Shown here: positions 41,772-54,481 of the stretch, in pieces
Layout: each line of letters begins with the position of its first letter
How positions within the stretch are numbered: position 1 is the stretch's first letter
Assembly (NCBI GenBank): GCA_023634235.1
Contig: JAMKCF010000003.1
Coordinates: forward strand, 16,586,742-16,650,741
DNA from: Pisaster brevispinus
Taxonomy: Eukaryota; Echinodermata; Asteroidea; Forcipulatida; Asteriidae
Length of the DNA: 64,000 nucleotides
Direction of reading: 5' to 3'
Position numbers and translations under genes: made by a program
The notes under the pieces: model-generated
What the model was told of the DNA's origin: nothing
Databases searched by the model: none
The model's input: the letters and a program-made list of their open reading frames with translations, nothing else

Positions 41772-44700
41772 ATAGTTTCTGGTGGATGGGGACCACGGTT
41801 CGAATCCCGACAAGGTCTTTGATTCACTTTTTCTTTTTTCTGAGTCTAAAGATTTGAATCATGATTTCACTTATCAGGTAAGAATTTCGCATGTCTTTTC
41901 GTGGAACAGATAGCCCAGTGGTTGGGAGATAATTTCTGGTGGGTCGTGACCACGGTTCGAATCCCGGCAATGTCCTTGATTCACTTTTTCCTTTTTCTGA
42001 GTCTAAAGATTTGAATCATGATTTCACTTATGACTTAGGAATTTCGCTTGTCTTTGCGTGGAACAGATAGCCCAGTGGTTGGGAGATAATTTCTGGTGGA
42101 TCGGGACCACGGTTCGAATCCCGACAAGGTCCTTGATTCACTTTTTCTTTTTTCTGAGTCTAAAGATTTGAATCATGATTTCACTTATGAGGTAGGAATT
42201 TCGCTTGTCTTTGCGTGGAACAGATAGCCCAGTGGTTGGGAGATAGTTTCTGGTGGATCGGGACCACGGTTCGAATCCTGGTAGGGTCCTTGATCCCCTT
42301 TTTTCTGAGTCTAAAGATTTTAATCACGATTTCACTTATGAGGTAAGAATTTCGCATGTCTTAGCGTGGAACAGTTAGCCCAGTGGTTGGTAGATAGTTT
42401 CTGGTGGATCGGGACCACAGTTCGAATCCTGGTAGGGTCCTTGATCCCCTTTTTTTCTGAGTCTAAAGATTTTAATCACGATTTCACTTATGAGGTAAGA
42501 ATTTCGCATGTCTTAGCGTGGAACAGTTAGCCCAGTGGTTGGTAGATAGTTTCTGGTGGATCGGGACCACGGTTCGAGTCCCGGCAACGTCCTTGATTCA
42601 CTTTTTTTTCTGAGTCTAAAGATTTGAATCATGATTTCACGAATGACGTAGGAATTTCGCTAGTCTTTGCGTGGAACAGATAGCCCAGTGGTTGGGAGAT
42701 AGTTTCTGGTGGATCAAGTCCACGGTTTGCGTCGAATCCCGGCAGTGTCCTTGATCTTCTTTTTTTTTCTGAGTCTAAAGATTTGAATCATGATTTCACT
42801 AATGAGGTAGAAATTTCGCTTGTCTTTGCGTGGAACAGATAGGCCAGTGGTTGGGAGATAGTTTCTGGTGGTTCGGGACCCCGGTTCGAATCCCGGCAGT
42901 TTTCTTGATCTTCTTTTTTTTCGGAGTCTAAGGATTTGAATCATGATTTCACTGATGTGGTAGGAATTTCGCATGTCTTTGCGTGGAATAGATAGCCCAG
43001 TGGTTGAGAGATAGTTTCTGGTGGTTCGCGACCACGGTTCGAATCCCGGCAGTGTCCTTGATTCACTTTTTCTTTTTTCTGAGTCTAAAGATTTGAATCA
43101 TGATTTCACTTATGAGGTAAGAAATTCGCTTGTCTTTGCGTGAAACAGATAGCCCAGTGGTTGGGAGATAGTTTCTGGTGGATCGGGACCACAGTTCGAA
43201 TCCTGGGACCACCGTTCGAATCCCGACGAGGTCTTTGATTCACTTTTTCTTTTTTCTGAGTCTAAAGATTTGAATCATGATTTCACTTATGAGGTAAGAA
43301 TTTCGCATGTCTTTGCGTGGAACAGATAGCCCATTTGTTGGGAGATAGTTTCTGGTGGATCAGGACCACGGTTCGAATCCCGGTACGGTCCTTGATCCCC
43401 TTTTTTCTTTTTTCTGAGTCTAAAGATTTGAATCATGATTTCACTTATGACGTATGAATTTCCCTTGTCTTTGCGTGGAACACATAGCCCAGTGGTTGGG
43501 AGAGAGTTTCTGGTGGGTCGTGACCACGGTTCGAATCCCGGCAATGTCCTTGATTCACTTTTTCCTTTTTCTGAGTCTAAAGATTTGAATCATGATTTCA
43601 CTTATGACTTAGGAATTTCGCTTGTCTTTGCTTGGAACAGACAGCCCAGTGGTTGGGAGATAATTTCTGGTGGATCGGGACCACTGTTCGAATCCCGACA
43701 AGGTCCTTGATTCACTTTTTCTTTTTCTGAGTCTAAAGATTTGAATCATGATTTCACTTATGAGGTAGGAATTTCGCTTGTCTTTGCGTGGAACAAATAG
43801 CCCAGTGGTTGGAAGATAGTTTCTGGTGGATCGGGACCACGTTTCGAATCCAGGAAGGGTCCTTGATCCCCTTTTTTCTTTTTTCTTAGTCTAAAGATTT
43901 TAATCACGATTTCACTTATGAGGTAAGAATTTCGCATGTCTTTGCGTGGAACAGATAGCCCAGTGGTTGGGAGATAGTTTCTGGTGGATCGGGACCACGG
44001 TTCGAGTCCCGGCAACGTCCTTGATTCACTTTTTTTTCTGAGTCTAAAGATTTGAATCATGATTTCACTAATGAGGTAGGAATTTCGCTTGTCTTTGCGT
44101 GGAACAAATAGCCCAGTGGTTGGGACATAGTTTCTGGTGGATCGGGACCACGGTTCGAATCCCGACAAGGTCATTGATTCACTTTTTTTTTCTGAGTCTT
44201 TAGACTTGAATCATGATTTCACTAATGACGTATGAATTTCGCTTGTCTTTGCGTGGAACAGATAGCCCAGTGGTTGGGAGATAGTTTCTGGTGGATCGGG
44301 ACCACCGTTCGAATCCCGACGAGGTCTTTGATTCACTTTTTCTTTTTTCTGAGTCTAAAGATTTGAATCATGATTTCACTTATGAGGTAAGAATTTCGCA
44401 TGTCTTTGCGTGGAACAGATAGCCCATTTGTTGGGAGATAGTTTCTGGTGGATCAGGACCACGGTTCGAATCCCGGTACGGTCCTTGATCCCCTTTTTTC
44501 TTTTTTCTGAGTCTAAAGATTTGAATCATGATTTCACTTATGACGTATGAATTTCCCTTGTCTTTGCGTGGAACACATAGCCCAGTGGTTGGGAGAGAGT
44601 TTCTGGTGGGTCGTGACCACGGTTCGAATCCCGGCAATGTCCTTGATTCACTTTTTCCTTTTTCTGAGTCTAAAGATTTGAATCATGATTTCACTTATGA

Positions 44701-47700
44701 CTTAGGAATTTCGCTTGTCTTTGCTTGGAACAGACAGCCCAGTGGTTGGGAGATAATTTCTGGTGGATCGGGACCACTGTTCGAATCCCGACAAGGTCCT
44801 TGATTCACTTTTTCTTTTTCTGAGTCTAAAGATTTGAATCATGATTTCACTTATGAGGTAGGAATTTCGCTTGTCTTTGCGTGGAACAAATAGCCCAGTG
44901 GTTGGAAGATAGTTTCTGGTGGATCGGGAACCCGGTTCGAATCCCGGCAGTGTCCTTCATTCACTTTTACTTTTTCTGAGTCTAAAGATTTGAATCATGA
45001 TTTCACTAATGAGGTAGAAATTTCGCTTGTCTTTGCGTGGAACAGATAGGCCAGTGGTTGGGAGATAGTTTCTGGTGGTTCGGGACCCCGGTTCGAATCC
45101 CGGCAGTTTTCTTGATCTTCTTTTTTTTCGGAGTCTAAGGATTTGAATCATGATTTCACTGATGTGGTAGGAATTTCGCATGTCTTTGCGTGGAATAGAT
45201 AGCCCAGTGGTTAAGAGATAGTTTGTGGTGGTTCGCGACCACGGTTCAAATCCCGGCAGTGTCCTTGATTCACTTTTTCTTTTTTCTGAGTCTAAAGATT
45301 TGAATCATGATTTCACTTATGAGGTAAGAAATTCGCTTGTCTTTGCGTGAAACAGATAGCCCAGTGGTTGGGAGATAGTTTCTGGTGGATCGGGACCACG
45401 TTTCGAATCCAGGAAGGGTCCTTGATCCTCTTTTTCTTTTTTCTTAGTCTAAAGATTTTAATCACGATTTCACTTATGAGGTAAGAATTTCGCATGTCTT
45501 TGCGTGGAACAGATAGCCCAGTGGTTGGGAGATAGTTTCTGGTGGATCGGGACCACGGTTCGAGTCCCGGCAACGTCCTTGATTCACTTTTTTTTTCGGA
45601 GTCTAAGGATTTGAATCATGATTTCACTGATGTGGTAGGAATTTCGCATGTCTTTGCGTGGAATAGATAGCCCAGTGGTTGGGACATAGTTTCTGGTGGA
45701 TCGGGACCACGGTTCGAATCCCGACAAGGTCATTGATTCACTTTTTTTTTCTGAGTCTTTAGACTTGAATCATGATTTCACTTATGACGTATGAATTTCG
45801 CTTGTCTTTGCGTGGAACAGATAGCCCAGTGGTTGGGAGATAGTTTCTGGTGGATCGGGACCACCGTTCGAATCCCGACGAGGTCTTTGATTCACTTTTT
45901 CTTTTTTCTGAGTCTAAAGATTTGAATCATGATTTCACTTATGAGGTAAGAATTTCGCATGTCTTTGCGTGGAAAAGATAGCCCATTTGTTGGGAGATAG
46001 TTTCTGGTGGATCAGGACCACGGTTCGAATCCCGGTACGGTCCTTGATCCCTTTTTTCTTTTTTCTGAGTCTAAAGATTTGAATCATGATTTCACTTATG
46101 ACGTATGAATTTCCCTTGTCTTTGCGTGGAACACATAGCCCAGTGGTTGGGAGAGAGTTTCTGGTGGGTCGTGACCACGGTTCGAATCCCGGCAATGTCC
46201 TTGATTAACTTTTTCCTTTTTCTGAGTCTAAAGATTTGAATCATGATTTCACTTATGACTTAGGAATTTCGCTTGTCTTTGCTTGGAACAGACAGCCCAG
46301 TGGTTGGGAGATAATTTCTGGTGGATCGGGACCACTGTTCGAATCCCGACAAGGTCCTTGATTCACTTTTTCTTTTTTCTGAGTCTAAAGATTTGAATCA
46401 TGATTTCACTTATGAGGTAGGAATTTCGCTTGTCTTTGCGTGGAACAAATAGCCCAGTGGTTGGAAGATAGTTTCTGGTGGATCGGGAACTCGGTTCGAA
46501 TCCCGGCAGTGTCCTTGATCTTCTTCTTTTTTCTGAGTCTAAAGATTTGAATCATGATTTAACTAATGAGGTAGAAATTTCGCTTGTCTTTGCGTGGAAC
46601 AGATAGGCCAGTGGTTGGGAGATAGTTTCTAATGGTTCGGGACCCCGGTTCGAATCCCGGCAGTTTTCTTGATCTTCTTTTTTTTTGGAGTCTAAGGATT
46701 TGAATCATGATTTCACTGATGTGGTAGGAATTTCGCATGTGTTTGCGTGGAATAGATAGCCCAGTGGTTGAGAGATAGTTTCTGGTGGTTCGCGACCACG
46801 GTTCGAATCCCGGCAGTGTCCTTGATTCACTTTTTCTTTTTTCTGAGTCTAAAGATTTGAATCATGATTTCACTTATGAGGTAAGAAATTCGCTTGTCTT
46901 TGCGTGAAACAGATAGCCCAGTGGTTGGGAGATAGTTTCTGGTGGATCGGGACCACGTTTCGAATCCAGGAAGGGTCCTTGATCCTCTTTTTCTTTTTTC
47001 TTAGTCTAAAGATTTTAATCACGATTTCACTTATGAGGTAAGAATTTCGCATGTCTTTGCGTGGAACAGATAGCCCAGTGGTTGGGAGATAGTTTCTGGT
47101 GGATCGGGACCACGGTTCGAGTCCCGGCAACGTTCTTGATTCACTTTTTTTTTCGGAGTCTAAGGATTTGAATCATGATTTCACTGATGTGGTAGGAATT
47201 TCGCATGTCTTTGCGTGAAATAGATAGCCCAGTGGTTGGGACATAGTTTCTGGTGGTTCGCGACCACGGTTCGAATCCCGACAAGGTCATTGATTCACTT
47301 TTTCTTTTTTCTGAGTCTAAAGATTTGAATCATGATTTCACTTATGAGGTAAGAAATTCGCTTATCTTTGCGTGAAACAGATAGCCCAGTGGTTGGGAGA
47401 TAGTTTCTGGTGGATCGGGACCACGTTTCGAATCCAGGAAGGGTCCTTGATCCCCTTTTTCTTTTTTCTTAGTCTAAAGATTTTAATCACGATTTCACTT
47501 ATGAGGTAAGAATTTCGCATGTCTTTGCGTGGAACAGATAGCCCAGTGGTTGGGAGATAGTTTCTGGTGGATCGGGACCACGGTTCGAGTCCCGGCAACG
47601 TCCTTGATTCACTTTTTTTTCTGAGTCTAAAGATTTGAATCATGATTTCACTAATGAGGTAGGAATTTCGCTTGTCTTTGCGTGGAACAGATAGCCCAGT

Positions 47701-48653
47701 GGTTGGGAGATAGTTTCTGGTGGATCGGGACCACCGTTCGAATCCCGACGAGGTCTTTGATTCACTTTTTCTTTTTTCTGAGTCTAAAGATTTGAATCAT
47801 GATTTCACTTATGAGGTAAGAATTTCGCATGTCTTTGCCTGGAACAGATAGCCCATTTGTTGGGAGATAGTTTCTGGTGGATCAGGACCACGGTTCGAAT
47901 CCCGGTACGGTCCTTGATCCCCTTTTTTCTTTTTTCTGAGTCTAAAGATTTGAATCATGATTTCACTTATGACGTATGAATTTCGCTTGTCTTTGCGTGG
48001 AACACATAGCCCAGTGGTTGGGAGAGAGTTTCTGGTGGATCAGGACCACGGTTCGAATCCCGGCAGTGTCCTTGATTCACTTTTTCCTTTTTCTGAGTCT
48101 AAAGATTTGAACATGATTTCACTTATGTGGTAGGAATTTCGCTTGTCTTTGCGTGGAACAGATAGCCCAGTGGTTAAATGATAGTTTCTGGTGGGTCGGG
48201 ACCACGGTTCGAATCCCGGCAGTGTCCTTGCTTAACTTTTTCCTTTTTCTGAGTCTAAAGATTTGAATCATGATTTCACTTATGAGGTAAGAATTTCGCA
48301 TGTCTTTTCGTGGAACAGATAGCCCAGTGGTTGGGAGATAGTTTCTGGTGGATCAGGACCACCGTTCGAATCCCGGTAGGGTCCTTGATCCCCTTTTTTT
48401 CTGAGTCTAAAGATTTGAATCATGATTTCACTTATGAGGTAAGAATTTCGCATGTCTTTGCGTGGAAAAGATAGCCCAGTGGTTGGGAGATAGTTTCTGG
48501 TGGATCGGGACCACGGTTCGAATCCCGGCAACGTCCTTGATTCACTTTTTCTTTTTTCTGAGTCTTCAGATTTGAATCATGATTTCTCTTTTGACGTAGG
48601 AATTTCGCTTGTCTTTGCGTGGAAGAGATAGCCCAGTGGTTGGGAGATAGTTT
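41772..48653 (+). repeat. Tandem array, block 2 (~44 units)
   Basis: This continues the same array between the two retrotransposon copies, in the same orientation. It opens with ATAGTTTCTGGTGG, the half unit complementary to that left of the first element, so the array was once continuous. It is rich in subtypes with TAGGCCAGTGG or TAGCCCATTTG in the A box and GTTTCGAATCC in the B box. Confidence 0.95.
43210..46486 (+). repeat. Four-unit (~620 bp) block present three times in block 2
   Basis: Copies lie at about 43,210-43,829, 44,303-44,928 and 45,860-46,486. Shared marks are CGACGAGGTCTTTG, TAGCCCATTTGTTGGG, GAATTTCCCTTGTC and TTTGCTTGGAACAGACAG. A truncated fourth copy begins near 47,732. 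Other units fill the gaps, so duplication and deletion were mixed. Confidence 0.75.
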
Positions 48654-49106
48654 TGTGGTAAGTGATTTTGAAAACCTTACCAAAATTTAAGTTAAGTCAG
48701 CCTGCATTTGCCGAGGCCTACAAATATATAAATATCCTACAACTGCCTAGGCTAAATAAAGTTTATTTTACTTACAACTTTAACCAATGAGCAGGTTCTT
48801 TCCTGTAAGGGGAAAACACCACCAAGTCAGTTCCAAACCCGCCACATTGGCTAAAGTAAATTGTCGTCACGGAAAACGGTCTGCGTTAAAGATACAGATG
48901 AACCTTGTCGGACAAGAGCTGAGCGTGAAGTGATTGTGAAGTAAGCTGCTTTTACTTTGCGTCCTTCGTTGTCGTCACGCATCAGTGATTATCAAAGAAG
49001 TTGGGAACAAAAACGTGCGTCTTCTGTGCACCAGGAAGTCTTTATTATTAAACACCTGGCCACATACTTGGGCCTAATTTATTCTTGTAGCAAGGAATTC
49101 ACTACA
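48654..49106 (-). repeat. LTR, left (3' LTR) of copy B
   Basis: 453 bp. It shares CGGAAAACGG and CTGTGCACC with the left LTR of copy A and has its own change near 48,731 (AAATATCCTACAACTG). Confidence 0.95.
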
Positions 49107-49121
49107 TTAGTCCCCTTCCAG
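49107..49121 (-). other. Polypurine tract, copy B
   Basis: Same CTGGAAGGGGACTAA on the element strand, directly against the 3' LTR. Confidence 0.7.
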
Positions 49122-49251
49122 ATCACATGAGGTTTGAAATGGGATCGAAAAAAAATAAAGAAAGAAAGAAAAAAATTAAACTAATCCTTTCATATTTACA
49201 AAAAAAAAAAAAATATATATATATATACAATGTGCGGTTTGTTTACATAAA

Positions 49252-50295
49252 TTATCTATATCTGCTGGGCCAGTGCACGCGCCTTCCTGAGCGAGTGGAT
49301 CTACTAGATTCATCTGGAGTAGTGTTGGATGTAGAAGATTGTAAAGCTTTAGCTGTAGGTGGTACTGTGGGTTCGAAATCTGTATGTGCAACCTTCAACC
49401 TATCAACACTTATTGAGTCATGTTTGCCATTGACGTCAATGATAAAATATTTGTTTCTTCTTTCGATTACACGAAATGGACCGTTGTACGGCGGTTGTAA
49501 TGGCTTCTTGACGCGATCAACACGAATAAAAACATGTGTACAAGTCAACAATTCCTTTGGAACATAACTTGAATGTTGATAATGTCTAGGTTGTTTGGGT
49601 TGAAGTTCCGACATGTGCTGACGCAAACGGTCAACATAGTTATTTGGATCAACAGATTTCAAATCCACAGACGGAACTACGAATTCTGCTGGTAGTCTGA
49701 GTGTGGTACCATACACTATTTCTGCTACACTGCAGCCTAAGTCAGTCTTTAGTGATGTTCTAATACCCAATAATATCAGTGATAAGGATTCTGTCCAGCG
49801 ATTTGGTTCAGTTTGAGCTTTGAATGATGATTTAAGTTGTCTGTGAAATCGTTCTACCAATCCATTTGCTTGTGGATGATATGCTGTGGTACGCGTGCGA
49901 TTACAACCTAAAAGTTTTGATAGACTTTCAAAAAGCTTTGATTCAAACTGGCTACCTCTATCGGTAGTGATAGTCACTGGTACTCCAAAGTTAGCTATCC
50001 ATCCATCAACAAATGCTTTTGCAATACTTTCGGCAGAAATATCAGAAATAGGAATTGCCTGAGGCCAACGAGTAAATCGATCGATACATGTGAGTAAATA
50101 AGTGAACCCACGAGATGGTGGTAAGGGACCAACGATATCGATATGAACATGATTGAAACGAACGTGTGGTGTGTCAAAGGTACTTAACGGTGTCACTGAG
50201 TGGCGATGTACCTTTGCACGTTGACATTGAATACAATTTCTGGTCCATGTTCTAACATCTTTGTTAATGGAAGGCCAGATAAATCTTTCTGTCAT
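49252..50295 (-). pseudogene. Integrase part of pol, copy B
   Basis: 347 codons, matching copy A except for a few residues (Val for Ala at 107, Gln for Pro at about 324). The triad D53, D112, E148 and the Cys pair are kept. It is out of frame with RNase H through the same one-base loss as in copy A (near 50,433). No chromodomain. Confidence 0.9.
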
Positions 50296-50312
50296 GAGTC
50301 GTTGAGTAGCTC

Positions 50313-52375
50313 TTATTCCTGGATGGGATATACCATGAATGGAATTAAATACATCACGCCGAAATTCTTTGGGTATATAAGGACGTGGATTGGTAGTGGA
50401 TACATCACATGTGATAGTACCGTGGTAGTGAAAAGAGGCAATTTTTTGAATTGAAGATTCGACGATGTACGTAGCTTAATTAGCTCTTCGTCGGTCTTTT
50501 GTTTACTAGCAATTGCATCGAAATTCACTGCAGTGACTGTTCTGATTGTGGGAGTCACATTTTCCATGTGTAATCTAGAAAGTGCATCTGCTGCCCCATT
50601 TTCACTACCTTTCACGTACCGTATGTCTGTACTGAACTGTGATTTATAATCTAGGTGACGAATCTCTCTAGGTGAGAATCGGTCAGGTTTGGCCGCTAAA
50701 GAATATGTCAAGGGTTTGTGATCGGTTAAGATATAAAATTCTCGACCTTCTAACATATGTCTAAAATGTCGAATCAACAAATATACAGCTAGCAACTCTC
50801 GACCAAATGTACTGTATTTAGTTTCTGCTGGCTGTAATCGCTTCGAAAAGAAAGCAATTGGCTTCATGACATTACTAACACATTGATGGAGTGCTCCTCC
50901 AACTGCTACGTTCGATGCATCAGTTATCAGACAAAGTGGAGCTTCTGAGTCTGGATGCACTAACAAAGTAGCTTTGGCTAGATTTGCTTTGGATTTCTGA
51001 AAGGCTTGTAAAGCTGTATCAGGGAGTACAATTGATTGGTTTTTTGATTTACCTTTCAAAAGATCGGTCAGGGGTTGCAAAATCTCTGCACAGTCCGGAA
51101 TAAATCGGCGGTAGAAATTAATCAACTCTAGAAACTCTCGTAACTTACGAATGGAGTCAGGAATTGGAAAATCTTCAATGACTTTGACCTTATTCATCAA
51201 TGGCAAAATACCATTGCTGTCAATGTTATGTCCTAGAAATTCCAATGAACTAACGCCAAACTGACATTTTCCCGGACTGATTATTACCCCGTAATATCGC
51301 AAACGCTCAAAAACTATTTTGAGGTGTTGTTGGTGTTGTTCTTTATCTACACTTGCTATTAATAGATCGTCTATATAAGCATATACAAAATCCAGTCCAT
51401 GGAGTACTTGGTCAATGAACCTTTGGAAAGTCTGTGCAGCGTTTCTTAAACCAAATGGCATTCGAACGTATTCATAAAGACCAAAAGGTGTCGTGATGGC
51501 AGTTTTGGGAATATCTGATGTCTCAATAGGAATTTGGTGATAGGCCTTAACAAGATCGATTTTTGAAAAGATGTTCTTGCCTTGTAATGAAGCAGTGAAA
51601 TCGTGGATATGCGGAATAGGGTACCGATCCGGAACTGTGATATTGTTCAAGGAACGATAATCACCACAAGGTCGCCAATCTCCCGTTTTCTTTGGGACCA
51701 TGTGCAAACATGATGACCAAGCACTCTCAGATGGACGAATTATAACTAACTCTAACATATGATTGAACTCAGCTTTAGCAATTGGTAATTTATTTGGGGC
51801 AAGTCGCCGAGGTCTAGAAAACACTGGTGGACCTGTTGTGCGAATGTGGTGTGTAACAGTGTGCTTGATAGCAGTTTCATCGAAATTTTGCCTTGTTAAT
51901 TCTGGAAACTGACTAAGCAAATCGAGAAAAATATTGTCTGTTTCGGGAATCGAAATTATTGGTTTTGGAGACAAAACTGATGTCTTGTTACCAGAAATTT
52001 CGAGTTCAGTTTGTGAGTCAATCAGCTTATAATTTTTTATGTCCACAACCAAAGAAAATTGCCTCAAAAAATCTGCACCTATAATCGGGAATGGAACTTC
52101 AGCAATAATAAAAATCCATTTGTATGCTCGTCTTAATCCAATGTCAATTGTCATAGACTTTTCACCAAAGGTGGCAATAGTGGATTTGTTTACTGCTTGT
52201 AAAGTATAAGGACTTGAGTTCTTTCTGTCCGTTTTAGTTGGGGGCAACACGCTAACTTCGGCACCCGTGTCAATCAAAAATCTAGTACCAGATATCCTAT
52301 CGGTGATGTAAAAGAGACGACTTTGAGGTTTGCCAGACACACTCGTCGCCCTAAGTTGCTGGCGTTTCAGTTTTC
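50313..52375 (-). pseudogene. Pol: protease, reverse transcriptase, RNase H, copy B
   Basis: The same domains as copy A: DTG protease, YIDD reverse transcriptase and four-acid RNase H. About ten residue differences are seen, such as Val for Gly in the HMLELGII stretch, Glu for Gly in REFLGLINF and Lys for Ile in LDYISQF; some look mildly damaging. The same frameshift separates it from integrase. The upstream pol frame overlaps the end of gag by one frame (-1), so the unbroken ancestor probably used -1 frameshifting to make Gag-Pol. Confidence 0.92.
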
Positions 52376-53222
52376 CTGAGTTTGTGCATTCCCAACAAAA
52401 CTACATGGTTTTACACACTTATGTGCCTTGCTACCAAATCGCCAATGATACCAGCATTCTGTACTAGCTCGTTCTTGGTTGTGCTTTGATCTACTGCGTG
52501 AACGAGAGGCCTTTCGTGAAAGGCGTTCTTTGGAACGTCCACGATTGTCGTATGATTTAGAATGTGGGCCCATGGTCTCACTGGTAACTAGATTTTGAAC
52601 CAACATGGTTAATTGTGAAACCTGTGTTTGAAGTTCAACTAAACGTGAATCAAATGACTGTGGCACAATCGTGGGTTGAGTAGCTGCAGCTGCAGCACCT
52701 ACATTGACAGTGGACACCGAATGTGGAACTGCTACTTCTAGAATTTTGTCTGCAATGAGAGCCAATTGTTCTGGATGAACAGCATCACTAGAGGAAGCCA
52801 AAATGAGTTGCACATTTTGTGGCAACCGTTGCAAAAATAATTGCTTTAGAATTTTGTCTTCGCTGTTTCATGCGACGTAGGAGTTGGGATGGTTTTTTAT
52901 CTCCCAGTTCTTCAGAGATTAGTAGCTGGTGTAACTTTTTTTGTTCAGACTCTGAGGTACGTTTTATTAGTTCAATCTTGAGGTTATCATATGGTTTTTC
53001 AGCAGGTGGAGAAATTAATAAATCTCTAACTTCCTGTGCAATTTCAGGTTGCAAAGATGAAACAACATATGAGAATTTGGTCAACTGACTAGTGATCTGC
53101 CGAGTCTGAAATTGAGCCTCTACCTGAGCAAACCAAATAGTTGGATCATTTCGCCAGAATGGCGGTAATTTTAGGCTTACAGCTGCGAGTGGCTCAGTTT
53201 TAACCTGTGGATCAGTAGCCAT
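52367..53222 (-). pseudogene. Gag, frameshifted, copy B
   Basis: Starts MATDPQVKTEP and breaks frame at the same place as copy A (near 52,835-52,860). It continues with QRLPQNVQLIL and the CWYHWRFGSKAHKC knuckle. Its end ([10 protein letters not shown]) lacks the 27-bp insertion seen in copy A and is probably the original form. Confidence 0.85.
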
Positions 53223-53269
53223 GATTAATCAAATGAATGTACTTTACGTAAAATGGCGAATCTGGAAAA

Positions 53270-53992
53270 TCACTTTAATCTTTGCAAAGCAGTGTGGTCA
53301 AAATCAAACGAGTTGTACATTTCAAAAAACCAGCGCTGTTTCAGTTTGGAGTCGCCATGCAAACCGTCATATAAATGGGCAAAGTGATTTCTCTTGTTAC
53401 GTGTAGTTTTTCCACGCCGTGTTCTCTTTTCCTCTGTACGTATTGTATTGTGCCAGGATAATGATCTCAATAAGACTCCACCCTGTGGAATGCTATTGTG
53501 TGAGATAATCTTCTCGTTTACCTCATCTATAACAGAGTCGTGATTTTGCTGAAACTTTTGGATGTCAACCTCTGGAATGATTGGCACACGTAGCTTTTTG
53601 CTGGTTTGAAATTTAGCAAACGATGCGGGAGGAATAGTGGTAAAAGTAACCAGAGTATTTGCTCTCGCAGTTAAAATTGCGCTCTCAAAATTACTCAATT
53701 CATCAAATAAGCTCTCTGGTGTATGATTAGAAGATTTCAATACACGGTATTCATGTGTTATATCATATACAAATGTAGTGAGATCATTAATGCCGGCTGC
53801 AAGAGGTACGACTACAACATCACTAGCACTGTATGAATTCAGTCTACGAATGGTAGGTCCTACGAGGTTATAAATTTTAGCACCACGTAAAATTACAAAG
53901 TCAACTGTAAAAGAAAATGCCTTATCTCTAGGCTTAGGATATTTCGAAAACTTATTGCCTCTAGAATCCGCAACAAATAAAAATCTTATCAT
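53270..53992 (-). CDS. Extra ORF with SGNH/GDSL-hydrolase signature, copy B
   Basis: 240 codons, intact, with the same blocks as in copy A: Ser10 in VADSRG, Gly37, Asn69 in AAGINDL, Asp209 and His212 in YDGLHGD. Two residue differences from copy A are visible: Pro for Arg just before LAAGIND, and Arg for Lys in the PKPKDK stretch. It remains open while gag and pol of the same element are broken. It lies 47 bp upstream of gag. Motif-based call; a remote alternative would be an unrelated gag leader protein. Confidence 0.65.
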   Translation of the reverse strand: MIRFLFVADSRGNKFSKYPKPRDKAFSFTVDFVILRGAKIYNLVGPTIRRLNSYSASDVVVVPLAAGINDLTTFVYDITHEYRVLKSSNHTPESLFDELSNFESAILTARANTLVTFTTIPPASFAKFQTSKKLRVPIIPEVDIQKFQQNHDSVIDEVNEKIISHNSIPQGGVLLRSLSWHNTIRTEEKRTRRGKTTRNKRNHFAHLYDGLHGDSKLKQRWFFEMYNSFDFDHTALQRLK

Positions 53993-54006
53993 AATACTAC
54001 TAATGT

Positions 54007-54024
54007 TCAATGTCGGGATCACCA
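54007..54024 (-). other. Primer binding site, copy B
   Basis: Identical to that of copy A: TGGTGATCCCGACATTGA on the element strand, five bases from the 5' LTR. Confidence 0.6.
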
Positions 54025-54029
54025 GTTTT

Positions 54030-54481
54030 TGTGGTAAGTGATTTTGAAAACCTTACCAAAATTTAAGTTAAGTCAGCCTGCATTTGCCGAGGCCTACAAA
54101 TATATAAATTGCCTGCAACTGCCTATGCTAAATAAAGTTTATTTTACTTACAACTTTAACCAATGAGCAGGTTCTTTCCTGTAAGGGGAAAACACCACCA
54201 AGTCAGTTCCAAACCCGCCACATTGGCTAAAGTAAATTGTCGTCACGGAAACGGTCTGCGTTAAAGATACAGATGAACCTTGTCGGACAAGAGCTGAGCG
54301 TGAAGTGATTGTGAAGTAAGCTGCTTTTACTTTGCGTCCTTCGTTGTCGTCACGCATCAGTGATTATCAAAGAAGTTGGGAACAAAAACGTGCGTCTTCT
54401 GCGCACCAGGAAGTCTTTATTATTAAACACCTGGCCACATACTTGGGCCTAATTTATTCTTGTAGCAAGGAATTCACTACA
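54030..54481 (-). repeat. LTR, right (5' LTR) of copy B
   Basis: 452 bp. It shares CGGAAACGG and CTGCGCACC with the right LTR of copy A rather than with its own left partner. A private change is CTGCCTATGC near 54,120. Confidence 0.95.

Larger units (their letters stand above)
48654..54481 (-). mobile_element. Ty3/gypsy LTR retrotransposon, copy B (5,828 bp)
   Basis: Nearly identical to copy A in order, orientation and lesions, at an offset of about 12,710-12,727 bp. The array sequence on both sides also matches that of copy A, including the rare GTGGAAGAGATAGCC unit on the left and the TTATCA...TCTTTTCGTGG unit on the right. It is thus a duplicated copy of the same insertion, not a new one. 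It has the same ATAGTTT on both flanks. Confidence 0.95.

Noticed and set aside
52370..52385. A classical -1 slippery heptamer at the gag-pol overlap
   Set aside because: The frames do differ by -1 in copy B, but CAGGAAAACTGA does not contain a standard X XXY YYZ heptamer, so the mechanism is left open.
35927..54481. Two independent retrotransposon insertions
   Set aside because: Identical flanks, shared frameshifts and left-to-left LTR similarity show one insertion followed by duplication.
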